Part shown: piece by piece, positions 34,145 to 43,862 of the stretch | Layout of the letters: each line of letters opens with the position of its first letter | Position numbering within the stretch: position 1 is the first letter of the stretch | Source of the DNA: Shinella sp. CPCC 101442 | GTDB lineage: Bacteria > Pseudomonadota > Alphaproteobacteria > Rhizobiales > Rhizobiaceae | Direction: 5' to 3' | Length of the DNA stretch: 64,000 bases | NCBI RefSeq assembly: GCF_024704725.1 | Contig: NZ_JALIQS010000005.1 | Coordinates: 248,001-312,000, forward strand | The notes under the pieces: generated by a model | The model's database searches: none | Seen by the model: the letters and a program-made list of their open reading frames with translations, nothing else | What the model was told of the DNA's origin: nothing | Made by a program: the position numbers and the translations under genes

Positions 34145-35658
34145 TGGCCGTTCCCGCTCTCAGCATGACCGGTATCAGCAAGGTATTTCCGGGTGTTCGC
34201 GCGCTCGACGGTGTCGATTTCGAATGCCTGTCGGGCGAGGTCCACGCCATCTGTGGCGAAAACGGCGCTGGCAAGTCGACGCTGATGAAGATCCTCGGCG
34301 GCAGCTACCGGCCCGACGCCGGCACCATTCAACTCGCCGGGCAGGCCGTAAGATTCACGCACCCCCGGCAGGCGGCGGAGGCTGGCATCGCGATCATCCA
34401 CCAGGAACTCAGCCTTCTGCCCCATCGCACGGTGGCGGAAAACATCTTCATGGGGCGGGAGATCGCCCGGCGTGGCCTTCTGGACAAGGCAGGGATGCGC
34501 AGGAAAGCCGCGGCGCTCCTTTCCCGCATCGGCGCGGCGATCGATCCGCAGGCGCTGGTTTCCTCGCTTTCCATCGCGTTGCAGCAGCTGGTCGAAATAG
34601 CCAAGGCGCTCCTCATGGATGCGCGCATCCTCGTCATGGACGAACCCACGGCCGCACTCGACGAGCGCGATAGCCGCGCCCTTCTCGGGCTGGTCGAAGG
34701 GCTCAGGCGCGAGGGCGTATCGATCATCTATATTTCCCACCGCATGCCCGAGGTCATGGCCATCGCCGACCGCATCACCATCCTCAAGGACGGCAAGAAG
34801 GTCTGGACGCGGCCATGCGATGCCGCCCCTATCGATGAGATCGTGCGCGCCATGGTCGGTCGCGATCTCAAGGATTTTTATCCCGCCACGCCCGTTTCCG
34901 CGCCGGGCGAGGTCCTGCTTGCCGTCGAGGGCGGGACGAATGCCGGCTTGCGCGACCTCACGTTCGAGGTTCGGGCCGGTGAGATCATCGGTGTGGCGGG
35001 CCTTGAGGACTCCGGCAAGGGTGCGCTGGCGCAGGCGCTTGTTGGGGATGTTCCCTTTACGGGTGGTGCGGTCACGCTGCGCGGCAAGCGGATTGCGCTT
35101 CGCACGCCGCGGCAGGCGACAGCCGCCGGCATCGGCTACCTGCCGGGCGACCGCAAGAGCGAGGGCCTGGCGCTGCGCCAGTCCGTGCGCGACAACGCGC
35201 TCCTGACGCTGCGTTCCTTGATGGGCCTTTTCACGCGGCCGCAACAGGGTGCTCTGGCGCATGACGTCATCGACGAAAGGCTGGGCGCGATGGATGTGCG
35301 TGCGGCGGATTTCGGCCAGGAGATCGGCACGCTCTCGGGGGGCAACCAGCAGAAGGCGATCATCGTGCGCTGGCTGGCCCAAGCGTCCGATATCCTCGTC
35401 TTTGTCGAGCCGACGCGCGGCATCGACATCGCGGCCAAGGCGGCGATCTACGAGACGATGCGCGCTTTCGCCGACTCCGGCCGCGGCATCGTCGTCATCT
35501 CCTCTGACATGCCGGAACTGATCGGCATCGCAGACCGCGTGCTGGTCATGCATCAGGGCCGTGTGTCCGGCGCAGTGCCGCGAGGAGCGAACGAGGAGGA
35601 CATCATGCATCTCGCCCTTGGCCTTGCGGATGCACCGCGTGGGGAGGCCGGCGCATGA
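34141..35658 (+). CDS. Sugar ABC transporter ATPase (RbsA/MglA type, two domains)
   Basis: A 505-residue fused ATPase with two ABC domains, as in ribose/galactoside importers. The N-terminal domain has Walker A GENGAGKST, signature LSIALQQLVEIAKAL and Walker B ILVMDEPTAALDERD. The C-terminal domain has the usual degenerate Walker A (GLEDSGKGAL) and signature LSGGNQQKAII, followed by FVEPTRGIDI. The start overlaps the epimerase stop, and the stop overlaps the first permease start, so the operon is tightly coupled. Confidence 0.93.
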   Translation: MMAVPALSMTGISKVFPGVRALDGVDFECLSGEVHAICGENGAGKSTLMKILGGSYRPDAGTIQLAGQAVRFTHPRQAAEAGIAIIHQELSLLPHRTVAENIFMGREIARRGLLDKAGMRRKAAALLSRIGAAIDPQALVSSLSIALQQLVEIAKALLMDARILVMDEPTAALDERDSRALLGLVEGLRREGVSIIYISHRMPEVMAIADRITILKDGKKVWTRPCDAAPIDEIVRAMVGRDLKDFYPATPVSAPGEVLLAVEGGTNAGLRDLTFEVRAGEIIGVAGLEDSGKGALAQALVGDVPFTGGAVTLRGKRIALRTPRQATAAGIGYLPGDRKSEGLALRQSVRDNALLTLRSLMGLFTRPQQGALAHDVIDERLGAMDVRAADFGQEIGTLSGGNQQKAIIVRWLAQASDILVFVEPTRGIDIAAKAAIYETMRAFADSGRGIVVISSDMPELIGIADRVLVMHQGRVSGAVPRGANEEDIMHLALGLADAPRGEAGA

Positions 35659-36632
35659 CGACGAACATAGCAAAGCCGAAGCCGGCTATTCCTGATCTGC
35701 CTGTCGCCGTCCTGCTTGCGGGGCTCTCGATCGGGTTCTTCGCCGTCGTGGCGCTTGTCACCGGCGAAACCGCGCAACTGAGCGGGGAGGGCATTGCCGG
35801 CCTGCTCCAGCGTATGGTTGCGCTCGGCCTTGTCGCGCTCGGCCAGACCTTCGTGATCCTTGTCGGTTCGATCGATCTCTCCGTCGCCGCGCTGATCAGC
35901 GCCGTCGCGGTTCTTGCCTCGCATGTCATGCAGGGCGACCCGGCGATGATGTTGCCGGCGGTCCTGCTGTGCCTCGGTTTTTGCGCCGTGGTGGGTTTTG
36001 TCAACGGCGCGCTGGTGGCCTATGGCGGCATCAATCCACTGATCGTGACACTTGGAACCGGCCTCATCATCCAGGGCGTGCTCGCCGCCTCGTTCGGTGT
36101 CCTGCAGGGGGCTGTTGCGCGGGAGTTCCAGGTCATCGCCTATGGCAGTGTGCTGGGCGTGCCCTACTCGCTGCTGCTGCTCGCTACGCTATCGCTTGCC
36201 GCCGGTTTCGTGCTCGATCGCACGCTTTTCGGCGCACGGATCTATGCGGTCGGCGGTAACCCCGACGGTGCGCGGCTTGCCGGTATCCGCACGGAACGGG
36301 TCATTCTCTCCGCTCATATGGTTGCCAGCCTCTTTGCCGGTGCGGCAGGGCTTTATCTCGCCGCGCGGCTGCAATCCGGCACCCCGTGGATCGGTCGCGA
36401 CGGCATCTATGATCTCGAATCCATCGCCGTCACGGTCATCGGGGGCACGATCCTTGCGGGCGGCAAGGGGGGCGTTGCGGGCACACTCGCCGGTGTCCTG
36501 CTCTTTGCCACCCTCGATGCGGGTTTCAACATGCTCGGCATCGATGCCTTCCTGAAACAGGTTCTGCGCGGAGCAATTGTGATTGCCGCTGTCGCGGTCC
36601 ATGCCGTTCGGACAAAGGGGCATGTCGCATGA
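35655..36632 (+). CDS. Sugar ABC transporter permease 1 (RbsC type)
   Basis: A 325-residue RbsC-family permease with about nine membrane segments. Family marks include GQTFVILVGSIDLSVAAL, GGINPLIVTLGTGLIIQG and AVGGNPDGARLAGI. It forms a probable heterodimer with the second permease, whose start overlaps its stop by 4 bases. The two proteins differ clearly in sequence, so this is not a recent tandem duplication. Confidence 0.92.
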   Translation: MTTNIAKPKPAIPDLPVAVLLAGLSIGFFAVVALVTGETAQLSGEGIAGLLQRMVALGLVALGQTFVILVGSIDLSVAALISAVAVLASHVMQGDPAMMLPAVLLCLGFCAVVGFVNGALVAYGGINPLIVTLGTGLIIQGVLAASFGVLQGAVAREFQVIAYGSVLGVPYSLLLLATLSLAAGFVLDRTLFGARIYAVGGNPDGARLAGIRTERVILSAHMVASLFAGAAGLYLAARLQSGTPWIGRDGIYDLESIAVTVIGGTILAGGKGGVAGTLAGVLLFATLDAGFNMLGIDAFLKQVLRGAIVIAAVAVHAVRTKGHVA

Positions 36633-37612
36633 TGACCGTTCCGCAGACTTCCGCCTCCCTGCGCCGCCCGGCGCGCATCGCCATCAATGCCGGTCTCGTG
36701 ATCTTCATCGCGCTTTATGCGGCCATCGGTTTTCTCCAGCCGAACTATCTGGAGCCGGGTCTGTTCATGAATTTCCTGCGGCGGGCGGCACCGCTCGTCA
36801 TCCTCGCCTGCGGGCAACTCTACGTCATCCTGACGGGCGGTTTTGATCTCTCCATGGGCGCGGTTGCGACGCTCGTGGTGTTGGCTGCGTCGATCCTCAT
36901 AAATGGCGACCCTGACACGACATGGGCGGTCATCGGCGCGCTCTATGTCATGGGCGTCTCCATCGGCCTGGTGAACGGCTTCGTAGTGGCCTTCCTCAAG
37001 GTTCCCTCGATCATCACGACGCTCGGCACGATGCTGCTCGTCAACGGGCTGGCGCTCGCCTGGTCCGGCGGGGCGGCGCGCGGCGATCTACCGGACAATT
37101 TCCGCAACCTCGGACGGCTCGTCTGGCGCGACGTTTCCGTGATCGGAACGCTGCCACTGGCGGCGGTGGTTCTCGCCGGCTTCGTGGCGCTGGCTTGGTT
37201 CGGACTTAACGGCACCGTCTATGGCAAGCGGGCGCTCGCCGTCGGGGATAATCCGCGGGCTGCGGAGCTTGCCGGAACGCCTGTCGCGGCAACACGCATT
37301 CTTGCCTTTGTCGTTTCAGCGGTTTCGGCCGTGACGGCGGGCATTCTGCTCGGCGGTTTCTCCGGCGTCTCCGTCAATGCGGGTGAAGGGCTGGAATTGC
37401 AGGCGATCGCCGCGTGCGTCATCGGCGGCGCGCAGCTCCTTGGCGGTCGAGGTTCCGTCTGGAGCGCGGTCTTCGGCGCGCTCAGCCTCTTCGCGCTCTT
37501 CACCCTGCTCAATCTCCTGGGCCTGCCGCAGGCGCTGCGTGACAGCATTCAGGGGGTGATCCTGATCGCGGCCGTCGGCGCCAGCATGTGGCGCACCCGC
37601 CGACGAAACTGA
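36629..37612 (+). CDS. Sugar ABC transporter permease 2 (RbsC type)
   Basis: A 327-residue permease of the same family. It shows CGQLYVILTGGFDLSMGAVA, LKVPSIITTLGTMLLVNGLAL and AVGDNPRAAELAGT. The paired RbsC-type permeases imply a heterodimeric channel, a variant of the usual homodimeric ribose system. The gene is followed, 54 bases later, by the binding-protein gene with a strong ribosome-binding site. Confidence 0.92.
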   Translation: MMTVPQTSASLRRPARIAINAGLVIFIALYAAIGFLQPNYLEPGLFMNFLRRAAPLVILACGQLYVILTGGFDLSMGAVATLVVLAASILINGDPDTTWAVIGALYVMGVSIGLVNGFVVAFLKVPSIITTLGTMLLVNGLALAWSGGAARGDLPDNFRNLGRLVWRDVSVIGTLPLAAVVLAGFVALAWFGLNGTVYGKRALAVGDNPRAAELAGTPVAATRILAFVVSAVSAVTAGILLGGFSGVSVNAGEGLELQAIAACVIGGAQLLGGRGSVWSAVFGALSLFALFTLLNLLGLPQALRDSIQGVILIAAVGASMWRTRRRN

Positions 37613-37666
37613 ACCCGACATTCGACATCAACCGCCGGCGCGGCCGGCTTTCTGGAGGAGGAAGAC

Positions 37667-38794
37667 ATGACTATGAGGACACTACTGGCGACGACGGTGG
37701 CGCTCACATTCGCCGGTCAGGCGCTGGCGCAGGATTTCAACGATCCGGCCGAGTTCAAGAAGCAGCGCGAGCAGCTTTCCATGACGCCGCAGGGGCCGGA
37801 GGGGCAGCCCTGGGCGCAGCATCTCGGGGACGGCATGGTCGATACGGCGAAATACAAGAAGGACGGCCAGGTCACGCTCTGCTTTTCCAATGCCGGTGTC
37901 TTCAACCCCTGGCGCGTGGTCGGCCTCAACAACCTCAATGCCGAGGCCGAACTGCACAAGGATCGCCTCCAGCAACTGATCGTCGTCGATGCCGAGGGCA
38001 AGGACGACAAGCAGATCTCGGATATCGAGGCCCTCGTCAGTGGCGGCAAATGCGACGCGCTCATCGTCTCGCCCAATACGACGGCGGCGCTGACGCCGGC
38101 CGTCGAGGCGGCCTGCGCCAAGCTCCCGGTCATCGTCTTCGACCGCGGCGTCAACACCAGCTGCCCCGTGACCTATATCCACCCGGTCGGTGGCTACGGC
38201 TTTGGCATCACCTCGGGCGAGTTCATTGCGAGCAAGCTGAAGAAGGGCGACAACGTGCTTGCGCTACGCATCATGCCCGGCGTCGACGTGCTGGAAACCC
38301 GCTATTCGGCAGCCAAGAACATCTTCGATGAAGCCGGCATCAATGTGGTTGGCTCGGAATTCACCGGCAGCGACCGGGCGAAGACCAAGTCCGTTGTCGA
38401 GGACTACATCAATCGCGGCGAGAAGATCGATGCGGTCTGGATGGATGCTGGAGATACGGCAACGGCTGCACTGGAGGCCTTCGAGGATGCGGGCCTGCCC
38501 TATCCGGTCATCAGTGGCGAGGATCAGCAGGACTTCCTGCGCAAATGGCAGTCGGAAAAGCTGACGGCGATCGGCCCGTCTTATCCGACCTACCAGTGGC
38601 GCACGGCCGTCATTGCCGCCCTCGACGTGCTCGACGGCAAGCAGGTTCCCGGCCCGGAATGGGTCCTCCCGCAGCCTGCTATCACCGAGGATGTGCTCGC
38701 CAAATACATCGACGAGCGCATGCCGCCGCTGCACTACAGCCTTTGCGGTTGCCAGGAATTGCCGGGATATCCCGAGCGCTGGGGCGGAAAGTAA
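37667..38794 (+). CDS. Sugar ABC transporter periplasmic binding protein
   Basis: A 375-residue binding protein of the ribose/pentose type with a signal peptide (MRTLLATTVALTFAGQALAQ). Family marks are LCFSNAGVFNPWRVVGLNN, ALIVSPNTTAALTPAVEAA and PVIVFDRGVNT. A stretch of about 45 residues lies between signal and fold, longer than in RbsB. The C-terminus has Cys residues (LCGCQ) that may form a disulfide. GGAGGAGG precedes ATG 37667. It delivers the sugar used by the epimerase; the sugar is not identified. Confidence 0.9.
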   Translation: MTMRTLLATTVALTFAGQALAQDFNDPAEFKKQREQLSMTPQGPEGQPWAQHLGDGMVDTAKYKKDGQVTLCFSNAGVFNPWRVVGLNNLNAEAELHKDRLQQLIVVDAEGKDDKQISDIEALVSGGKCDALIVSPNTTAALTPAVEAACAKLPVIVFDRGVNTSCPVTYIHPVGGYGFGITSGEFIASKLKKGDNVLALRIMPGVDVLETRYSAAKNIFDEAGINVVGSEFTGSDRAKTKSVVEDYINRGEKIDAVWMDAGDTATAALEAFEDAGLPYPVISGEDQQDFLRKWQSEKLTAIGPSYPTYQWRTAVIAALDVLDGKQVPGPEWVLPQPAITEDVLAKYIDERMPPLHYSLCGCQELPGYPERWGGK

Positions 38795-38804
38795 CCAAGC
38801 ATGT

Positions 38805-38836
38805 CACCTCGGAGGGGCAAAGTTCCCTCCGAGGTG
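38805..38836 (+). terminator. Strong hairpin after the sugar transport operon
   Basis: Perfect 12-base arms CACCTCGGAGGG (38805-38816) and CCCTCCGAGGTG (38825-38836) with an 8-base loop lie 10 bases after the binding-protein stop. No clear T-run follows, so it may be a rho-independent terminator lacking the tail or an mRNA-stabilising end. Position favours operon termination. Confidence 0.7.
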
Positions 38837-39507
38837 AGGCGAAGCATTTAGCGGTGGAAGCCAACCCGATGTTGGACACGTCGCTGCGTGCATCGTTTTA
38901 AGATCATCGCATTTTCTGTGGATACGCCACGAGCTCGATTTCTTTCAGTGTCCGATTTCTTAAAGAAATTGTCAGGTATAAATCTGATGATTTCTAGGTT
39001 CTGCAAATTCACTGAGTTTTGTGTTTTCTGTTTTTCGCAGGATTTCTGCGCTCTTGTCGTGCCAATTGCCGCTGTGTCTCAGAAGGTTGTTCCGCCAGTC
39101 AAAAGTTTTGAACCGTTGGTTGGCGGTTTGTTGAGAGTTGTTCGCCGGTCTCAGTTGGTTTTGAGCGTGACGTCGCGTGGAGCAGCTCCGCCATGGCGCA
39201 CGGATCACATATTTATCAAACGCTTAGATGAAATGATAAACGCGCCGCAGGTTTCAATCCCTTCAAAAGCAAGCCCTGCCAATCTGGAAGGCGGCAAAGC
39301 ATGTGCGGTTAAAAGTTTACTTTTATAATCATCTTTTTCGTGTATTGGGTTCGCATCCGCTGACGGACAGACGGCGGAGGTCTCATAGCAGCGGAATCCG
39401 AACGTGCAGCAATCCCAATCCCCACGAGACGGCGTCAGCGGCGCACCGTTCTGGCGGTTGGCTGTGCATGTGCGTTGCCGCGGCACTCGTTCCTTTTCGA
39501 GGTGACG
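38837..39507. other. Long intergenic region with no supported gene
   Basis: About 670 bases between the sugar operon and the ECF sigma factor. The stretch is richer in A and T than its neighbours (especially 38930-39060). A 146-codon open frame at 38888-39328 has no domain, poor codon use and no ribosome-binding site, so it is not called. The region may hold the sigma-factor promoter and decayed sequence. Confidence 0.4.
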
Positions 39508-40020
39508 ATGTCGGCTGCGCTCAACGCTCTTTTCGCACTGCATCGCCGCTCGCTCCTGTGGACCGTCATGCGTATCGTTCGCGACCCTCATACGGCCGAG
39601 GATCTTGCGCAGGAAACGTACATTCGGGCGAAGCGGGCATTTGACGAGGGGACCGTCGAGCATCCTGAAGGTTTCCTGCATCAGACAGCCCGTAACCTGG
39701 CGCTCGATCACTTGCGTAAGGCAGGCACCCGCGCCGCTGTGGAGACAGGCGGCCTGGAGGAGACGGCAGCTGAGACAGTGGCGAGTCGGGTCATTTCGAT
39801 CGAGGATGCCATTATCGAGCGGCAGAGGTTCTCGGCGTTTAAGGCGGCTTTGCAAGGACTGCCGAAGCGGGCACAGGCGGTTCTCATTCTGAGCCGCATC
39901 GAGGATTGGCCGCAACACTGCATCGCCGAGCATCTCGGTATTTCCGAGCGTACGGTTTTCAACGATCTGAAAATGGCGATGGCACATTGCCGGGATGCCA
40001 TCGCACGACACGAGAGATGA
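39508..40020 (+). CDS. ECF sigma factor (FecI type)
   Basis: A 170-residue extracytoplasmic-function sigma factor. Region 2 is seen in IVRDPHTAEDLAQETYIRAKRAF (helix 2.2-2.3) and NLALDHLRK; region 4 in LPKRAQAVLILSRIEDWPQHCIAEHLGISERTVFNDLKMA (given in parts). ATG 39508 has GAGG upstream. FecI-type sigma factors direct RNA polymerase to the receptor gene when the surface receptor binds its siderophore. It precedes the FecR gene by about 130 bases. Confidence 0.92.
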   Translation: MSAALNALFALHRRSLLWTVMRIVRDPHTAEDLAQETYIRAKRAFDEGTVEHPEGFLHQTARNLALDHLRKAGTRAAVETGGLEETAAETVASRVISIEDAIIERQRFSAFKAALQGLPKRAQAVLILSRIEDWPQHCIAEHLGISERTVFNDLKMAMAHCRDAIARHER

Positions 40021-40149
40021 CAGGCGGCTGCTTGCGGTGTGTGGGTCGCCCGTTCGTCAGTGCCAGAGACGAGAAAGAGGTTGGCGTTTTCCGGTTTGCC
40101 GCTGTCCATACGTCTAGGATAGAGGGAACCGCATCGCGCGCGGGATTGG

Positions 40150-41163
40150 ATGGCTTTGGTGGGACGCAACAGACTTGGTGACCGACATGAGCGGGAGGCG
40201 GATTTCGTCCACGACGATCCGACCGTCGATGCCGCTCTCGACTGGTTCACGCGCCTTCAGGCCGGCAAGATGGATGCGGACCTGCGCGCCCGGCTCGAAA
40301 CCTGGTTGAAGCAGGATTCTCGACACGAGCGTGAGTTTCGCGCGCTTGAGGACATCTGGGGTTCGAAGGCCTTCGAACATGCGGTCGCGGGGCTCGCCAC
40401 TTTCGATGCGACAGTGAGCACGGAAGCCGGAGACGATCGCCGCCGACGGTGGCCGATGAAGACGATCGCCGCTGCCGCCTCGATCCTTGTTGCGGCGGGG
40501 GCGTGGCAAGGGCCGAGCGTAGTCCTTGCCTGGGAGGCCGACTACATCACCGCGCCCGGTGAGCAATCGGTCGTCGCGCTTGCGGACGGCTCCCGGATGA
40601 TCATGAATACGGACACCGCTGTTGCGATGGATTTCGAGGGTGGCCGGCGAAGCATTCGGCTGCTGAAGGGCGAAGCGTTCTTCGACGTCCTCCACGATAC
40701 AGACCATCCGTTCGAGGTGGTGGGCGCGTATGGTGAAGTCGAGGTCAAGGGAACGGCCTTTTCCGTGCGCACCGACGAGGCTGAAACGGCCGTGGTCCTG
40801 GAACGTGGTCGAGTCGATGTGACCTGTCTGTGCAGCGCTGGCGGCGAAGCCCAACTGCAGCCCGGGCAAACAGTGACCGCGTCCGCCGCTGCCCTGTCGG
40901 AGGTCGCCAATGTCGATGCCGGCCGCGCTCTTGCGTGGCGAGACGGCCGTGTTTCCTTCGATGATGTAGCACTTGGTAAAGTGGTTGCGGAATTAGGCCG
41001 CTACTATCGCGGACGCGTGTTCGTAATGAGCGCTCGAGCTGAGCGGCTTGTCGTTTCAGGGAACTATCGCCTGGACAATATCGAGGGAGCATTCCGCAGC
41101 CTGGCGGATGCCGCAGGTGTCAAAATGACCCGCATTCCAGGGGGTGTGATAATCCTTCGTTAA
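40150..41163 (+). CDS. FecR-family anti-sigma/signal transducer
   Basis: A 337-residue inner-membrane regulator. The N-terminal DUF4880 part (AALDWFTRLQAGKMDADLR, LETWLKQDSRHEREF) binds the sigma factor. A hydrophobic segment follows at about 100-117 (TIAAAASILVAAGAW). The periplasmic FecR domain (ITAPGEQSVVALADGSRMIMN) and a C-terminal DUF4974-like part contact the receptor signalling domain. Together with the sigma factor and receptor it forms a cell-surface signalling system. The start is taken at ATG 40150; the ribosome-binding site is weak. Confidence 0.9.
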   Translation: MALVGRNRLGDRHEREADFVHDDPTVDAALDWFTRLQAGKMDADLRARLETWLKQDSRHEREFRALEDIWGSKAFEHAVAGLATFDATVSTEAGDDRRRRWPMKTIAAAASILVAAGAWQGPSVVLAWEADYITAPGEQSVVALADGSRMIMNTDTAVAMDFEGGRRSIRLLKGEAFFDVLHDTDHPFEVVGAYGEVEVKGTAFSVRTDEAETAVVLERGRVDVTCLCSAGGEAQLQPGQTVTASAAALSEVANVDAGRALAWRDGRVSFDDVALGKVVAELGRYYRGRVFVMSARAERLVVSGNYRLDNIEGAFRSLADAAGVKMTRIPGGVIILR

Positions 41164-41275
41164 AAAGGCAACTTTTTTTGCCGGATTTCCAGACCCGCTG
41201 CGTCAACCTGATTGAGGGCAGCGGTCTGGGCAATGCGGATCGACCCTCGGGTGAGTTAAATGAGGGTATTTCGGA

Positions 41276-43771
41276 ATGACGATGGGGCAGTCAAAATCGT
41301 ATAGGGCGCGACTGGGAGCAAGCAGCGGTGCGCGCAAAGCCATTCAAATGCTGCTGGCGACCACTATTCTCGGCGCTGCACCTCTCGTCATCCAGACATC
41401 GGCGATGGCACAAAGCCAGCCTGCCGCCTCCGCCTCGCAGTCGATCTCCTTCAACATACCGCCGCAATCGCTGGCCTCGGCGCTGGATGCTTTCATTCGC
41501 CAGAGCGGCTGGCAGATCAGCTATTCCTCGGCTTTGGTTCGCGGCAAGCAGTCTGGCGGCATTCGGGGGAGTGCGGCCGCGGGGACCGCTCTGCACCGCC
41601 TGGTCGCCGGAACGGGCTTGGCCGTCAAGATCGGCGCGCCGGGATCGGCAGCACTGGTCGGCCCGGTCGATGGGGTTACCGGCTCCGTCGATCCCGGCAA
41701 TTCGACCGCGCTCGAAACCATCACGGTCGAGGGCGAGGAGGGCGCCTGGGGGCCTGTCAATGGCATCGTTGCCAGCCGGTCGGCGACCGGCACGAAAACC
41801 GACACCCCGCTGATTGAAGTACCACAGTCGATTTCCGTGATTACTGCGGACGAGATCAAGGCGCGGGGTGCGGAAACCATCAAGGAAGCCGTGAATTATA
41901 CGGCCGGTGTCCACGTCGGCGGCAGCAGTGCATCCACCCGTGCGTTCGACAATATCGAGATACGCGGTTTCGCGCCGACGCCTTTGTATTTCGAAGGCAC
42001 GTATCTGCCTTATATCGGTGATCTCGGTGGCTCGCCGCAGATCGATCCATATCTCCTTGAGCGGGTCGAGGTCCTGAAGGGACCGTCGTCCGTCCTCTAC
42101 GGCCAGAACTATCCGGGTGGCATCGTCAACATGGTGAGCAAGCGGCCCACGGACACGCCCTTCCATGAAGTCGTCGCCGGGACGGGAACCGATGGCCGCG
42201 CTTACGGCGCGTTCGATTTTTCCGGCCCTGTGGCTGACAATGACGCCATTCTCTATCGCCTGACCGGCGTGGCGACGCGCACGGAGACGAACATCGACTA
42301 TACGAAGGACGATCGTCTGCTGCTTGCACCCTCTTTGACGCTGAAGCCGGACGAGGACACGTCTTTCACGATCCTCTCTCACTACCAGAAGGACGGCGGG
42401 GTGCCGGACTATCAGCCCCTCCCTTACATCGGAACGGTGGAGGCGGGGCCTTTCGGGCGGATCGATCGGGACCTGTTCACCGGCGAGCCGGCCTATAACA
42501 GCTACGATCGCAAACAAGCGATCATCGGCTACGACTTCAGACACCGTTTCAACGATGTCTGGTCGGTTCGACACAATGCGAAATATATCTCGGTCGACGA
42601 TTCCTATCGCACGTTTTTCAGCGGAGGTTATGTCGAAACCGATGGCGTGGTCGATTACTCGAAGATGAAGCGCAACGCGATCGATTACTCGTCCGATAAT
42701 CAGGTATTTGCGACGGAAACGAATCTGCAGGCCGAATTTTCGACCGGCGCGGTCGAGCATACGGTGATCGTCGGCACCGACTACAAGTGGTTCCGCAACG
42801 ACTATACGGGCCGCTATGGCTTCGGCAATACGCCACTGGACGTCTTCAATCCCGATTACGGATCCTACAAGGAACCGACGGTCGGCGCCCGATGGGACAA
42901 CAGGATCAGCCAGCTCGGCATTTACCTCCAGGACCAGATCAAATGGGACAACTGGATTCTGACGCTTGGCGGGCGATATGACTGGGCCTGGCAAACCGAC
43001 GAAGACCTCCTCACCTCCACCGTGGCCAAGAAGACGGATGGTGCATTTACCGGCCGGGCCGGTCTCATCTACCTCTTCGATAATGGTCTGGCGCCCTATG
43101 TGAGCTATTCCACCTCCTTCATGCCGTATTCCGGTTTCGACGGGCAGAACAATCCGTTCAAGCCGACCACCGGGCAGCAAACGGAAATCGGTATCAAGTT
43201 CGAGCCGGAGGGCTATGACGCTCTGATCACGGTCTCCGCCTATGATCTCAAGCAGCAGAACGTGCCGACCTATGACAGCCTGACCTTCCTGCCTTCCCAG
43301 CGAGGGGAGATACACGTTCAGGGTGTCGAGATCGAAGGCAAGGCAACGGTGTTCGACAGCCTCGATCTCATCGCGACGGCCGCCTACACGGATTCGGTTT
43401 ACTCCAAGGCCGATGACGGCACGCAGGGAAATAAGGTCCGGTTCATGCCGCCGGTGAACGTCTCTCTGTGGGCGAAGTACCGGATAGAGGACGGTCCGCT
43501 CAGTGGCCTTGGCCTCGGCGCGGGAGTGCGTCATTCAAGCAGCGGATATGGCAATGATGCCAATAGCTTCAAGTACCCGGCATACACTGTCGTCGATGCG
43601 GCGATTTCCTATGATTTCGGGAAGAATAATCCCGATCTGGAGGGGCTGGAGCTGAACATCACAGCGCAAAACCTCTTCGACAAGACCTATGTGAACGGCT
43701 GCAGCAACATCAATTCCTGCTTCTATGGAAAGTCGCGCTCGGTTTATGCCAATCTGAGTTTCCAATGGTGA
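41276..43771 (+). CDS. TonB-dependent siderophore receptor with signalling domain
   Basis: An 831-residue outer-membrane receptor. A signal sequence (about 1-45) is followed by an STN signalling domain (about 50-110: SFNIPPQSLASALDAFIRQ and GTALHRLVAGTGLAV), a TonB-box-like ETITVEG, a plug (VPQSISVITADEI), and a 22-strand barrel ending in a terminal aromatic (FQW). The STN domain and the upstream FecI/FecR pair identify it as a transducing receptor. A ferric siderophore of the ferrichrome/pyoverdine/hydroxamate type is likely. A hairpin, GGCAA/TTGCC, lies at 41167-41182 in the leader. Confidence 0.93.
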   Translation: MTMGQSKSYRARLGASSGARKAIQMLLATTILGAAPLVIQTSAMAQSQPAASASQSISFNIPPQSLASALDAFIRQSGWQISYSSALVRGKQSGGIRGSAAAGTALHRLVAGTGLAVKIGAPGSAALVGPVDGVTGSVDPGNSTALETITVEGEEGAWGPVNGIVASRSATGTKTDTPLIEVPQSISVITADEIKARGAETIKEAVNYTAGVHVGGSSASTRAFDNIEIRGFAPTPLYFEGTYLPYIGDLGGSPQIDPYLLERVEVLKGPSSVLYGQNYPGGIVNMVSKRPTDTPFHEVVAGTGTDGRAYGAFDFSGPVADNDAILYRLTGVATRTETNIDYTKDDRLLLAPSLTLKPDEDTSFTILSHYQKDGGVPDYQPLPYIGTVEAGPFGRIDRDLFTGEPAYNSYDRKQAIIGYDFRHRFNDVWSVRHNAKYISVDDSYRTFFSGGYVETDGVVDYSKMKRNAIDYSSDNQVFATETNLQAEFSTGAVEHTVIVGTDYKWFRNDYTGRYGFGNTPLDVFNPDYGSYKEPTVGARWDNRISQLGIYLQDQIKWDNWILTLGGRYDWAWQTDEDLLTSTVAKKTDGAFTGRAGLIYLFDNGLAPYVSYSTSFMPYSGFDGQNNPFKPTTGQQTEIGIKFEPEGYDALITVSAYDLKQQNVPTYDSLTFLPSQRGEIHVQGVEIEGKATVFDSLDLIATAAYTDSVYSKADDGTQGNKVRFMPPVNVSLWAKYRIEDGPLSGLGLGAGVRHSSSGYGNDANSFKYPAYTVVDAAISYDFGKNNPDLEGLELNITAQNLFDKTYVNGCSNINSCFYGKSRSVYANLSFQW

Positions 43772-43809
43772 CAGCCATAGCTGAGAACTTGCTACGCCCC
43801 AATCCGACA

Positions 43810-43835
43810 CCGGAGGCCGCCGAAATGGCCTCCGG
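43810..43835 (+). terminator. Hairpin between receptor and iron binding-protein genes
   Basis: Perfect 9-base arms CCGGAGGCC (43810-43818) and GGCCTCCGG (43827-43835) with an 8-base loop lie 38 bases after the receptor stop. There is no T-run, so partial termination or RNA-end stabilisation is likely, allowing high receptor and lower transporter expression. Confidence 0.6.
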
Positions 43836-43862
43836 AAATCGGCAAAGGTGGCGGCAACGTTC

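Noticed and set aside
38888-39328. 146-codon open frame after the sugar operon
   Set aside because: Cys/Phe-rich, without domains or a ribosome-binding site, and lower in GC than real genes nearby.
41160-41275. FecI-type promoter before the TonB receptor
   Set aside because: A GGATTT and CGTC pair is present, but spacing is too short for an ECF promoter; only the hairpin at 41167-41182 is noted.
41291-43534. 747-codon minus-strand frame opposite the TonB receptor
   Set aside because: No domain and unnatural composition; the plus strand has signal peptide, STN, plug and barrel.
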